Source: an uncultured Eubacteriales bacterium (GTDB lineage Bacteria; Bacillota; Clostridia; Oscillospirales; Butyricicoccaceae). From it: DNA of 6,108 nt. The DNA lies in contig USML01000099.1 in NCBI GenBank assembly GCA_900555855.1, positions 1 through 6,108 on the forward strand, given 5' to 3'. Position numbers and translations under genes: made by a program. Below are positions 1-5,167 of the stretch, in pieces (within the stretch, counting starts at the first letter, position 1; each line of letters opens with the position of its first letter). The notes under the pieces are model-generated. The model did not search any database, was not told where the DNA came from, and saw nothing but the letters and a program-made list of their open reading frames with translations.

Positions 1-486
1 GACTGGACGCTGGAAGCCAAATACTGGATCCCCTCTGCCATGGAGGTGGCGCTGTTTGCCGACGAGAACGAGGATGAGGCGGAGGACGGCGACATCTATG
101 TGCAGGAGGGCTACCGGTTCGCCTACTTCCGCGGGCTGTATTCCTCGGGCTATCAGCAATGGCTGGCAAAAAACGGCTATGAGCAGCTGGACCGCTGGTT
201 CACCAGAACGCCGGCACGACTCTCCGCGGATCTGCGGTTTTATGCGGTGAACCAATATGGGAGAGCCTATCCCTACAGCACGGACGAAAACCTTGCGGCC
301 CGGGTCTGCATGGTGATGCCCGGCAATACCCGGGTGGACGACGACGGCTATATGCGCTTTGGAAGCGCGCTGCCGGTGAAGACGGGCGGCGTCTGGGAGA
401 GCGGCGCGGCCAGCTGCAAGGTGGGCGGCGTCTGGAAGCAGACCGGCCAGACGGCGGTCAAGGCGGCGGGCGTCTGGAAGACTTGA
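1..486 (+). CDS. Phage tail-module structural protein, DUF6273-like, C-terminal part (5' truncated)
   Basis: The frame is open from base 1 and stops at TGA 484-486, so the last 161 residues are visible. The ATG at 40 is internal: the reading frame before it is open and continues the same domain (WTLEAKYWIPSAMEV). The central region, with a WFTRTP segment, a YAVNQYGRAY stretch and a VCMVMPGNTRVDDDGYM tail, resembles DUF6273-type domains found in prophage structural proteins. The last ~35 residues are three imperfect repeats centred on GVW, a pattern seen at the ends of tail or fibre proteins of Clostridia phages. A small gene and an XkdX gene follow closely, which supports a tail-module role, perhaps a distal tail or host-contact protein. 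The family call rests on recognition by eye. Receptor binding is inference, and the missing N-terminus could change the name. Confidence 0.6.
   Translation, partial: DWTLEAKYWIPSAMEVALFADENEDEAEDGDIYVQEGYRFAYFRGLYSSGYQQWLAKNGYEQLDRWFTRTPARLSADLRFYAVNQYGRAYPYSTDENLAARVCMVMPGNTRVDDDGYMRFGSALPVKTGGVWESGAASCKVGGVWKQTGQTAVKAAGVWKT
379..483 (+). repeat. Three tandem GVW repeats at the end of the tail protein
   Basis: The C-terminus contains KTGGVWE, KVGGVWK and KAAGVWK, beginning at codons 379, 418 and 460, so the units are 39 and 42 nt apart. The DNA is also similar between units (each has GGCGTCTGG), so these are probably duplicated segments. Short Lys-x-Gly-Gly-Val-Trp repeats are a known decoration of phage tail proteins in Clostridia; their function is not established here. 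Confidence 0.7.
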
Positions 487-487
487 G

Positions 488-493
488 AAAGGA
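488..493 (+). promoter_or_regulatory. Ribosome binding site selecting the ATG at 502
   Basis: AAAGGA at 488-493 lies 8 nt before the ATG at 502, but touches the in-frame ATG at 493. Normal Shine-Dalgarno spacing therefore favours 502 as the start of the next gene. Confidence 0.6.
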
Positions 494-501
494 TGAGAAA
501 A

Positions 502-855
502 ATGGATACATTGCGGTTTGGAACGGTGGAGCTTTTGGGCTCTGCCCATCAGACAACGGTCAGAAACGGGCAGCGGCAGGTGCCGGCGTTGGAGCTTCGG
601 CTGGCGGGACCGGCGGATCAGGCGGCGCTGGCGGCCATGCAGGAACATGCGCTGGAGATCCTGGACGAAAACGGCGCGGTGCAGGGAAAGCATACAGGCT
701 ATACCGTCCTGACGAAGCACAGCGTGGTGCTGGCCCAGGCCGATCCGGACGGACAGGCGCTGGAACAGGCAAACGCCCGCTATGCCGTCCTGGAGGCGGA
801 GCATGCGGCGCTGCTTTTTGAACTGCTGACGGACGGAGGAACGGAGAATGAGTAA
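502..855 (+). CDS. Small hypothetical phage tail-module protein
   Basis: This encodes 117 residues from the ATG at 502; an in-frame ATG at 493 would add three residues but has no room for its Shine-Dalgarno. I do not recognise a named family. The first two thirds look like a small alpha/beta domain (from GTVELLGSA to the GYTVLTKHSVVLAQA segment). The last third (about residues 80-110, LEQANARYAVLEAEHAALL) is Ala/Leu/Glu-rich and fits a short amphipathic helix or coiled coil. It sits 15 nt after the tail gene and overlaps xkdX by 8 bp, so the three are probably co-transcribed and translationally coupled. The slot between a tail or fibre gene and xkdX is commonly filled by a small poorly conserved protein in Firmicutes prophages, so a tail accessory role is likely but unproven. 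Confidence 0.6.
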   Translation: MDTLRFGTVELLGSAHQTTVRNGQRQVPALELRLAGPADQAALAAMQEHALEILDENGAVQGKHTGYTVLTKHSVVLAQADPDGQALEQANARYAVLEAEHAALLFELLTDGGTENE

Positions 856-976
856 ATATTTTGAAAAGATCCGGGCGTATCGGCGCAAGGGCTATTATAC
901 CGAGGCGCAGGTGAGAACGCTGGCCCGGGTGGGCGCCATCACCCAGCAGGAACTGGAACAGATCCTGGCGGACTGA
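848..976 (+). CDS. xkdX: XkdX family phage protein
   Basis: This 42-residue protein starts at ATG 848 and stops at TGA 974-976. It matches the XkdX pattern of PBSX-like elements: a short aromatic and basic N-terminus (MSKYFEKIRAYRRKGYYT), then a helix ending in a V-G-x-I-T turn (LARVGAITQQELEQIL). XkdX proteins are usually about 40-50 residues and lie near the end of the tail operon, before holin and lysin genes; their biochemical role is not well defined. The start overlaps the previous gene by 8 bp (ATGAGTAA), and GGAGGAACGGAGA upstream supplies a Shine-Dalgarno. An intrinsic terminator follows 12 nt after the stop, and no lysis genes come after it. The main uncertainty is whether it belongs to an active prophage, a tailocin or a remnant. 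Confidence 0.8.
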   Translation: MSKYFEKIRAYRRKGYYTEAQVRTLARVGAITQQELEQILAD

Positions 977-988
977 AAACGGAAAACT

Positions 989-1021
989 GCGGCAGGCCTT
1001 GCGCCTGCCGCTTGTTTTTTT
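989..1021 (+). terminator. Intrinsic terminator closing the phage-type operon
   Basis: A perfect 9-bp GC-rich stem (GCGGCAGGC at 989-997 with GCCTGCCGC at 1003-1011) has a 5-nt loop and is followed by TTGTTTTTTT. It lies 12 nt after the xkdX stop codon, as expected for rho-independent termination. Confidence 0.92.
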
Positions 1022-1039
1022 GCCGGGAATCATTATAAT
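1012..1039 (+). promoter_or_regulatory. Predicted sigma-A type promoter for the prfA operon
   Basis: A perfect TATAAT lies at 1034-1039. A weak TTGTTT at 1012-1017 is 16 nt upstream and overlaps the T-run of the terminator. Transcription would start near 1046, giving a leader of about 27 nt before prfA. The -10 box is convincing; the -35 matches only the TTG. Confidence 0.6.
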
Positions 1040-1072
1040 GGAAAGCAGAAGCAAGGGGCGGGAGGATGAGCC

Positions 1073-2146
1073 ATGTTTGAGCAGCTGGAGCAGGTGAGAG
1101 CGCGGTATCTGGAGGTGCAGCGGCTTTTGGAGGATGGCAGCGTTTATGCCGATCCCCCGCGGGCGGCGGCGCTTGGAAAGGAACAGAAGGAGCTGCAGCC
1201 GGTAACGGAGGCCTATCAGCGCTGGCTGAGCGCCGGGCAGGCAGAACGGGACGCCCAGGAGCTGATGCGGGATCCCGATCCGGAGCTGCGTGCGCTGGCG
1301 GAGCAGGAGCTGACGGAGGCCCGCCGGGCCGCGGCGGAATGGGAGCAGAAGCTGCGGGTCCTGCTGCTGCCGCGGGACCGGGACGACGACAAGAGCGTCA
1401 TCGTGGAGATCCGCTCCGGCGTGGGCGGACAGGAGGCGGCGCTCTTTGCAGGCGATCTTTACCGGATGTATTCCATGTATGCCGAGCGGCGGCGCTTTTC
1501 CGTGGAGGTCATCAGCCGCAGCGAAGCGGAGCTGGGCGGCCTGAAGGAGATCAGCTTTGAGGTGCGGGGCGCCGGGGCATGGAGCCGCTTTAAGTTTGAA
1601 AGCGGGACGCACCGGGTCCAGCGGGTCCCGGAGACGGAGAGCCAGGGGCGCATCCAGACCTCGGCGGCCACGGTGGCCGTCTTGCCGGAGGCGGAGGAGG
1701 TGGAGGTGGACATCGACCCTGCGGATCTGCAGATCGACACCTTCCGTTCCGGCGGCGCCGGCGGACAGCATGTAAACAAGACGGAATCCGCCATCCGCAT
1801 CACCCATCTGCCCACCGGAGTGGTGGTGGAATGTCAGGACGAGCGGAGCCAGTATAAAAACAAGGACCGGGCCATGAAGCTGCTGCGCTCCCGCCTGTAT
1901 CAGCGGCAGAAGGAAGCCCAGGAGGCCCAGCGGGCTGGCCTGCGGCGGGATCAGGTGGGCTCCGGCGACCGATCCGGACGCATTCGTACCTATAATTTTC
2001 CGCAAGGGCGGCTGACGGATCATCGGATCGGCTTTACCTCTTATAAATTGGAGCAGATCATGAACGGCGAGCTGGATGAGGTCGTCGATGCGCTGGCAGC
2101 GGCCGACGAGGCGGCGCGGCTCCGGGGCGAAGGAGAACAGAAATAA
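1073..2146 (+). CDS. prfA: Peptide chain release factor 1 (RF1)
   Basis: RF1 enters the ribosomal A site at UAA and UAG codons and triggers release of the finished protein. The 357 residues equal the usual family length. Start ATG 1073 has GGAGG at 1061-1065, 7 nt upstream. An N-terminal helical domain (about 1-110) is followed by the codon-recognition region with the tripeptide P186-E187-T188, the form seen in Firmicutes RF1 (RF2 has SPF). The catalytic GGQ is at 230-232 within [16 protein letters not shown], and a basic helical region and C-terminal domain follow. At the position of Thermus RF1 His193 there is Gln195 (GRIQTS instead of the common GRIHTS). The gene is first in an operon with the Sua5-CoaE fusion gene 13 nt downstream. 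prmC, which methylates the GGQ glutamine and often adjoins prfA, is not in the window. Confidence 0.97.
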   Translation: MFEQLEQVRARYLEVQRLLEDGSVYADPPRAAALGKEQKELQPVTEAYQRWLSAGQAERDAQELMRDPDPELRALAEQELTEARRAAAEWEQKLRVLLLPRDRDDDKSVIVEIRSGVGGQEAALFAGDLYRMYSMYAERRRFSVEVISRSEAELGGLKEISFEVRGAGAWSRFKFESGTHRVQRVPETESQGRIQTSAATVAVLPEAEEVEVDIDPADLQIDTFRSGGAGGQHVNKTESAIRITHLPTGVVVECQDERSQYKNKDRAMKLLRSRLYQRQKEAQEAQRAGLRRDQVGSGDRSGRIRTYNFPQGRLTDHRIGFTSYKLEQIMNGELDEVVDALAAADEAARLRGEGEQK

Positions 2147-2159
2147 AGGCGATGGAAGC

Positions 2160-3797
2160 ATGAAAGAGAGAAAACAGTATGAGACGACGGTCCTGAGGGG
2201 CCGCACAGGCGCAAAAAAGGCGGCAGCGCTGCTGGCTGCCGGGGAGATCGTGGCCATCCCCACGGAGACCGTCTACGGCCTTGCGGCAGACGCCCGGGAT
2301 CCGGAGGCGGTGGCAAGGATCTTCCGGGCCAAGGGGCGGCCTCAGGACAATCCGCTGATCGTACACATTGCCTCCATGGAGCAGCTGGCGCCGCTGGTGC
2401 GGCGCATCCCACCCATGGCATATCAGCTGGCGGAACGGTTTTGGCCTGGCCCGCTGACTATGGTGATGGAAAAATCGGAGCTGATTCCTGCGGTGACCTC
2501 GGCGGGGCTGGATACTGTTGGCATCCGGATGCCCTCCCATCCCATGGCCAGAGAGATCATCCGGCTGTCCGGCTGTCCGCTGGCGGCGCCCTCCGCCAAT
2601 ACCTCCGGCAAGCCCTCGCCCACCACGGCCCGGGATACGCTGGACGATATGCGGGGCAAGATCCCTGCCGTGGTGGACGGCGGGCCCTGCGCCGTGGGAG
2701 TGGAATCCACCGTGGTAGACATGACGGGGGACTACCCGAAAATTCTTCGTCCCGGCGCCATCACGGAGGAAATGATCGCCCAGGCGGTGGGCGGGGCGGA
2801 GACCGACGCCGCCACCCTCCATGGCCTTGCCGCAGGGGAACGGCCCAAGGCGCCCGGCATGAAATACCGGCATTATGCGCCCAAGGCGCCGGTGCGGCTC
2901 TTTGAGGGGCCGCCGGACCGGACGGCGGAGGCCGTCCTGCAGGCGCTGCAGCCCGGCGACGGAGTCCTGTGCTTTGAGGAATATCTTCCGCAGCTGGGCG
3001 AGAAGAAAAAGCGGCTGGTCTATTCGCTGGGCTGGAGCTGGGACTATGCGGAGCATTCCCGCCGGCTGTTTGCCCTGCTGCGGCGCTTTGACCATACCGG
3101 GGCCCGGCGCATCCTGGCCCAGTGTCCCCGGGCCTTCGGCACCAACGCCGGGGCGGTGAACCGGTTCCGCAAGTCGGCGGGCTTTCAGTGTGAGGACTGC
3201 CGGGAAGGAAGGCTGGTGGTGGGCGTCACGGGGCGGAGCGGCTCCGGCAAGAGCCTGCTCACCGGCTATCTGGCAGAGCAGGGCGCCTTCGTGCTGGACG
3301 CCGACGCCATTTACCATACCCTTCTGGAGACCGACGGGGAGATGCTGGAGCAGATCGGCCGGCGCTTTCCGGGAACGGTGGAAAACGGCGGGCTGGACCG
3401 GAGGGCGCTGGGCGCGATGGTCTTTGCCGACCAACAGGCACTGGCTGACCTGAACGCGCTCACCCATGGCCGAGTGAAGGCTTATATGGATCGAGCCATC
3501 CGGGAGGCAGACCGGCGGCTGGTGGTGCTGGATGTGCCGCTGCTGTTTGAAAGCGGCATCGACCGTCTCTGCGACCTGACGCTGGGTCTGCTGGCAGACC
3601 GGGAGGGCGCACTTCGGCGGATCATGGCCCGGGACGGCATCCAGCGGGATCGGGCGGAGTGCCGTCTGGACGCGCAGCCGGCAGATGCGTTTTACCGCGC
3701 CCGGTGCGATGTTTTGCTGGAAAACCGGGGCACGCTGGCGGAATACCGGGAGAAGATCGCCCGGTTTTATGAAAAATACTGCGGCGGGAGCCGCTGA
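2160..3797 (+). CDS. Fusion protein: threonylcarbamoyl-AMP synthase (Sua5/YwlC) plus dephospho-CoA kinase (CoaE)
   Basis: One uninterrupted frame of 545 residues contains two complete enzymes. Residues 1-342 are a Sua5-type synthase that makes threonylcarbamoyl-AMP from threonine, bicarbonate and ATP for tRNA t6A. It shows PTETVYGLAAD (34-44), KGRPQDNPL (58-66), WPGPLTM, PLAAPSANTSGKPS (140-153), VESTVVDM, the PGMKYRHYAP linker (232-241) and a C-terminal Sua5 domain to about 342. Residues 351-545 are dephospho-CoA kinase, which phosphorylates the ribose 3' hydroxyl to finish CoA. It shows a Walker A loop GVTGRSGSGKS (355-365), LDADAIYH, DVPLLFESG (458-466) and the lid/C-terminal RLDAQ segment. 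The joint is only about eight residues (QCEDCREG). Start ATG 2160 fits Sua5 N-termini; upstream in-frame ATGs overlap prfA. Both enzymes act in the cytoplasm. The two domains serve unrelated pathways, so this may be a simple stop-codon loss. Confidence 0.93.
   Translation: MKERKQYETTVLRGRTGAKKAAALLAAGEIVAIPTETVYGLAADARDPEAVARIFRAKGRPQDNPLIVHIASMEQLAPLVRRIPPMAYQLAERFWPGPLTMVMEKSELIPAVTSAGLDTVGIRMPSHPMAREIIRLSGCPLAAPSANTSGKPSPTTARDTLDDMRGKIPAVVDGGPCAVGVESTVVDMTGDYPKILRPGAITEEMIAQAVGGAETDAATLHGLAAGERPKAPGMKYRHYAPKAPVRLFEGPPDRTAEAVLQALQPGDGVLCFEEYLPQLGEKKKRLVYSLGWSWDYAEHSRRLFALLRRFDHTGARRILAQCPRAFGTNAGAVNRFRKSAGFQCEDCREGRLVVGVTGRSGSGKSLLTGYLAEQGAFVLDADAIYHTLLETDGEMLEQIGRRFPGTVENGGLDRRALGAMVFADQQALADLNALTHGRVKAYMDRAIREADRRLVVLDVPLLFESGIDRLCDLTLGLLADREGALRRIMARDGIQRDRAECRLDAQPADAFYRARCDVLLENRGTLAEYREKIARFYEKYCGGSR
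3203..3221 (+). promoter_or_regulatory. Possible internal ribosome binding site and GTG start for CoaE
   Basis: GGAAGGAAGG at 3203-3212 lies inside the linker between the Sua5 and CoaE domains, followed by in-frame GTG codons at 3216 and 3219. The second has 6-nt spacing. Initiation there would give a free CoaE of about 192 residues, close to normal length for the family. This may be a leftover of a formerly separate gene or an active start; a purine-rich Arg/Glu/Gly linker could mimic it by chance. Confidence 0.35.
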
Positions 3798-3810
3798 ACA
3801 GACAAAAGGA

Positions 3811-3849
3811 ACGCGCTCTGCGGGAAAAGCCCTGCGGAGCGCGTTTTTT
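3811..3849 (+). terminator. Intrinsic terminator of the prfA operon, possibly bidirectional
   Basis: The arms at 3811-3824 and 3831-3844 pair over 14 bp (ACGCGCTC with GAGCGCGT, then a GC-rich part with two G-U pairs) around a 6-nt loop, followed by TTTTTT at 3844-3849. It begins 13 nt after the fusion gene's stop. On the opposite strand the same hairpin is followed by TTCCTTTTG, so it may also stop the convergent DUF6440 transcript. Confidence 0.9.
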
Positions 3850-3869
3850 GCAGGCTGCGGCTTGGGCCG

Positions 3870-4052
3870 TCAGCGGTCGATGACGGCGGAGACCACCGGC
3901 TTGCCCTCCCGGTCCAGCAGAGGACAGAGCCCGCCGGCAGAGCCGCTGGAATGGAAGATATAGTTTACGCCGGTGGCCCTGTCCACCCAGATCTCCATGA
4001 TGTTCATCGCTCCCTGAGCGTAGACCTTTTCAAATCGCTTTTCCTCTGCCAT
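3870..4052 (-). CDS. DUF6440 family protein
   Basis: This 60-residue protein is read on the minus strand from ATG at 4052 to TGA at 3870-3872. It has GGAGGG (4061-4066 on the complement) 8 nt upstream of the start, a strong ribosome binding site. The sequence KRFEKVYAQG, then EIWVDRATGVNYIFHSSG, then AGGLCPLLDREGKPVV follows the pattern of DUF6440 proteins, short Firmicutes proteins of about 50-65 residues and unknown function. There is no signal peptide or membrane segment, so it is probably cytoplasmic. It converges with the fusion gene, sharing a terminator region, and diverges from tepA, so it is likely a single-gene transcript. The alternating hydrophobic pattern and conserved Gly residues suggest a small beta-rich fold. 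I can offer no function. Confidence 0.8.
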   Translation of the reverse strand: MAEEKRFEKVYAQGAMNIMEIWVDRATGVNYIFHSSGSAGGLCPLLDREGKPVVSAVIDR

Positions 4053-4066
4053 GTAAACGGCCCTCC

Positions 4067-4104
4067 ATGTTTATAGTTTATATAATTTGTATAAGTTATA
4101 TCAG
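4067..4104 (-). promoter_or_regulatory. AT-rich divergent control region with putative DUF6440 promoter
   Basis: This stretch is strikingly AT-rich in a GC-rich window. On the minus strand CTGATA (4104-4099) and TATAAA (4082-4077) are separated by 16 nt, a plausible -35/-10 pair that puts the transcript start close to the DUF6440 ribosome binding site. The plus strand contains TATAAT at 4081-4086 but no good -35 box; tepA transcription may nevertheless begin here. TATA cores recur every 7-9 nt, which could be an operator or only low-complexity sequence. Confidence 0.45.
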
Positions 4105-4188
4105 AAAACGGAGCTGTGTGCAAGAAAAACCATTCCTTGCCTGGGATGAAGCGGGCGTTTCCGGGAAAAATGAGCCTTGGGAGAACGC

Positions 4189-4210
4189 TTTCCGCGCTTT
4201 TGGGCGGAAA
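4189..4210 (+). other. Hairpin just upstream of the tepA ribosome binding site
   Basis: TTTCCGC (4189-4195) and GCGGAAA (4204-4210) form a perfect 7-bp stem with an 8-nt loop, ending 10 nt before the tepA Shine-Dalgarno. There is no T-run after it, so it is not a terminator. It could influence mRNA stability or translation, or be incidental. Confidence 0.35.
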
Positions 4211-4220
4211 ATCTGCGGTT

Positions 4221-4227
4221 AAAGGAG
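4221..4227 (+). promoter_or_regulatory. Ribosome binding site selecting the tepA start at 4237
   Basis: AAAGGAG lies 9 nt before the ATG at 4237. The upstream in-frame ATG at 4177 has only the weaker GGGA/GGGAAAAA purines before it, and its extra 20 residues do not look like family sequence, so 4237 is preferred. Confidence 0.65.
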
Positions 4228-4236
4228 CGCATTTTT

Positions 4237-4893
4237 ATGGAAGAGGAACGCCGGGAGGAGCTTCTGGAGCTGGGCAGCGCCCGCCTGGATGGGCGGGACG
4301 CCATCCATTGCCTTACCATCGTGGGGCAGATCGAGGGGCACCAGATGCTCTCCAGCCAGACCAAGACCACGCGCTATGAGCATATCCTGCCCCTTTTGGC
4401 CTCCATCGAGGAAAGTCCGGACATCGACGGATTGCTGATCCTGCTGAACACGGCGGGCGGCGATGTGGAGGCCGGGCTTGCCATCGCGGAGCTGATCGCG
4501 GGCATGGACAAGCCCACGGTGTCGCTGGTGCTGGGCGGCGGCCATTCCATCGGCGTGCCCCTGGCGGTGGCGGCGAAAAAATGCTTCATCGCCCCGACGG
4601 CCTCCATGACGCTCCATCCGGTGCGCATGAACGGGCAGGTACAGGGCGTGCCGCAGATCGCCGCATATTTCCAGCGGATCCAGGAGAGCATCGTGGATTT
4701 CATCACCGCCAATTCCCGCATCTCCCCGCAGAAGCTGCGGGAGCTGATGCTGCGGGACGGCCAGCTGCTGGGCGAGGCCGGCAGCGTGGTCTACGGCAGG
4801 GAAGCGGTGACGCTGGGACTGTGCGACAGCCTTGGGAGCCTGCGGGAGGCCCTCTCCTGTCTGCATCAGATGATCGGGGAGGCGAGAGCATGA
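4237..4893 (+). CDS. tepA: TepA/YmfB-type ClpP-like serine protease (translocation-enhancing protein)
   Basis: This 218-residue protein strongly resembles Bacillus subtilis TepA (YmfB), a ClpP/crotonase-fold protein of the S14-like group linked to protein export. Matching blocks include LTIVGQIEGH (26-35), QTKTTRYEHILP (41-52), LNTAGGDVEAGLAIAE (70-85), VLGGGHSIGVP (98-108) and MTLHPVRMNG (124-133). By analogy with ClpP, Ser104 in GHSIG and His127 in TLHP are the expected nucleophile and base; Asp174 in LRDGQ is a possible third residue, less certain. There is no signal peptide or membrane segment, so it is probably cytosolic, perhaps membrane-associated. In Bacillus, tepA lies beside RNase J and spoIIIE/ftsK genes; here RNase J is downstream, which supports the call. 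Its stop overlaps the next start (ATGA). Whether it is an active peptidase cannot be judged from sequence. Confidence 0.88.
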   Translation: MEEERREELLELGSARLDGRDAIHCLTIVGQIEGHQMLSSQTKTTRYEHILPLLASIEESPDIDGLLILLNTAGGDVEAGLAIAELIAGMDKPTVSLVLGGGHSIGVPLAVAAKKCFIAPTASMTLHPVRMNGQVQGVPQIAAYFQRIQESIVDFITANSRISPQKLRELMLRDGQLLGEAGSVVYGREAVTLGLCDSLGSLREALSCLHQMIGEARA

Positions 4894-5060
4894 TGGAGCC
4901 CTATGGCTTTGGCTTCAGCCGGGCGTGGCTATTTCCCGGCTGGCGGCCGGAGGACAGTCTGATCCCGCCGGAATACCGCCTGGAAAACCGGGATCTGCGG
5001 ATCCCGCGCAGGCTGGATCAGATCGATATGCCCGGCGGCTTTTTCTGGTATCCCCAGTGA
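4890..5060 (+). CDS. Unrecognised 56-residue protein coupled to tepA
   Basis: I do not recognise this protein. It starts at ATG 4890 (or the adjacent ATG 4893), overlapping the tepA stop as ATGA, with an excellent GGGGAGG at 4876-4882 just 7 nt upstream. This arrangement argues strongly that it is translated and coupled to tepA. It is rich in Pro, Arg and aromatic residues (3 Trp, 3 Tyr, 5 Phe in 56), with a GFGFSRAWLFPGW start, an RLENRDLRIPRRLDQID middle and a GGFFWYP end. There is no signal peptide, membrane helix or Cys. In Bacillus the gene after tepA is the small ylzJ, but I see no clear resemblance to YlzJ. Its operon partner suggests a role in envelope, export or sporulation, but this is guesswork. 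Confidence 0.65.
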   Translation: MMEPYGFGFSRAWLFPGWRPEDSLIPPEYRLENRDLRIPRRLDQIDMPGGFFWYPQ

Positions 5061-5069
5061 GCGCCGGCG

Positions 5070-5090
5070 GCGGAGAGCGGCCCTCTCCGC
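5070..5090 (+). other. GC-rich hairpin after the tepA operon without a T-run
   Basis: GCGGAGAG (5070-5077) and CTCTCCGC (5083-5090) form an 8-bp stem with a 5-nt loop, 10 nt after the stop of the small gene. No T-run follows directly, so intrinsic termination is doubtful. It may protect the mRNA 3' end, or the transcript may read through into the RNase J gene. Confidence 0.4.
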
Positions 5091-5132
5091 TACATAGCCG
5101 CAAAGGGGCGCAGATCCTGTCGAGGGGAAAAT

Positions 5133-5161
5133 TTGCTTTTTTTTCCGGACTGTGCTATGAT
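5133..5161 (+). promoter_or_regulatory. Predicted promoter of the RNase J gene
   Basis: TTGCTT at 5133-5138 and TATGAT at 5156-5161 are 17 nt apart. A TG one base before the -10 (TGCTATGAT) gives an extended -10 element, and a run of eight T fills part of the spacer. The predicted start is near 5168, leaving a leader of about 170 nt before the coding region. Confidence 0.65.
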
Positions 5162-5167
5162 AAGAAA

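Noticed and set aside
483..821. Second frame over the small phage gene
   Set aside because: Its Gly/Arg/Ala-rich translation is typical of a shifted frame; the frame at 502-855 has balanced composition and correct coupling to xkdX.
2076..2159. Upstream in-frame start for the fusion gene
   Set aside because: It would overlap the prfA coding region by more than 70 bp and adds an Arg-rich stretch unlike Sua5 N-termini.
560..2263. Long minus-strand open frame opposite the phage genes and prfA
   Set aside because: It is antisense to well-recognised genes, crosses a terminator and promoter, has a Leu/Pro/Arg/His-rich low-quality translation and no family resemblance. GC-rich codon bias produces such open antisense frames.
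2058..3467. 469-codon minus-strand frame opposite the Sua5-CoaE gene
   Set aside because: It mirrors a gene with clear domain motifs; the translation shows no recognisable domain and no good ribosome binding site was seen.
4177..4236. Upstream start for tepA
   Set aside because: The extra 20 residues are atypical and the ATG at 4237 has a much better AAAGGAG site.
4989..5006. CGGGATC/GATCCCG hairpin
   Set aside because: A 7-bp palindrome inside the small coding region, with no T-run and no position suggesting control.
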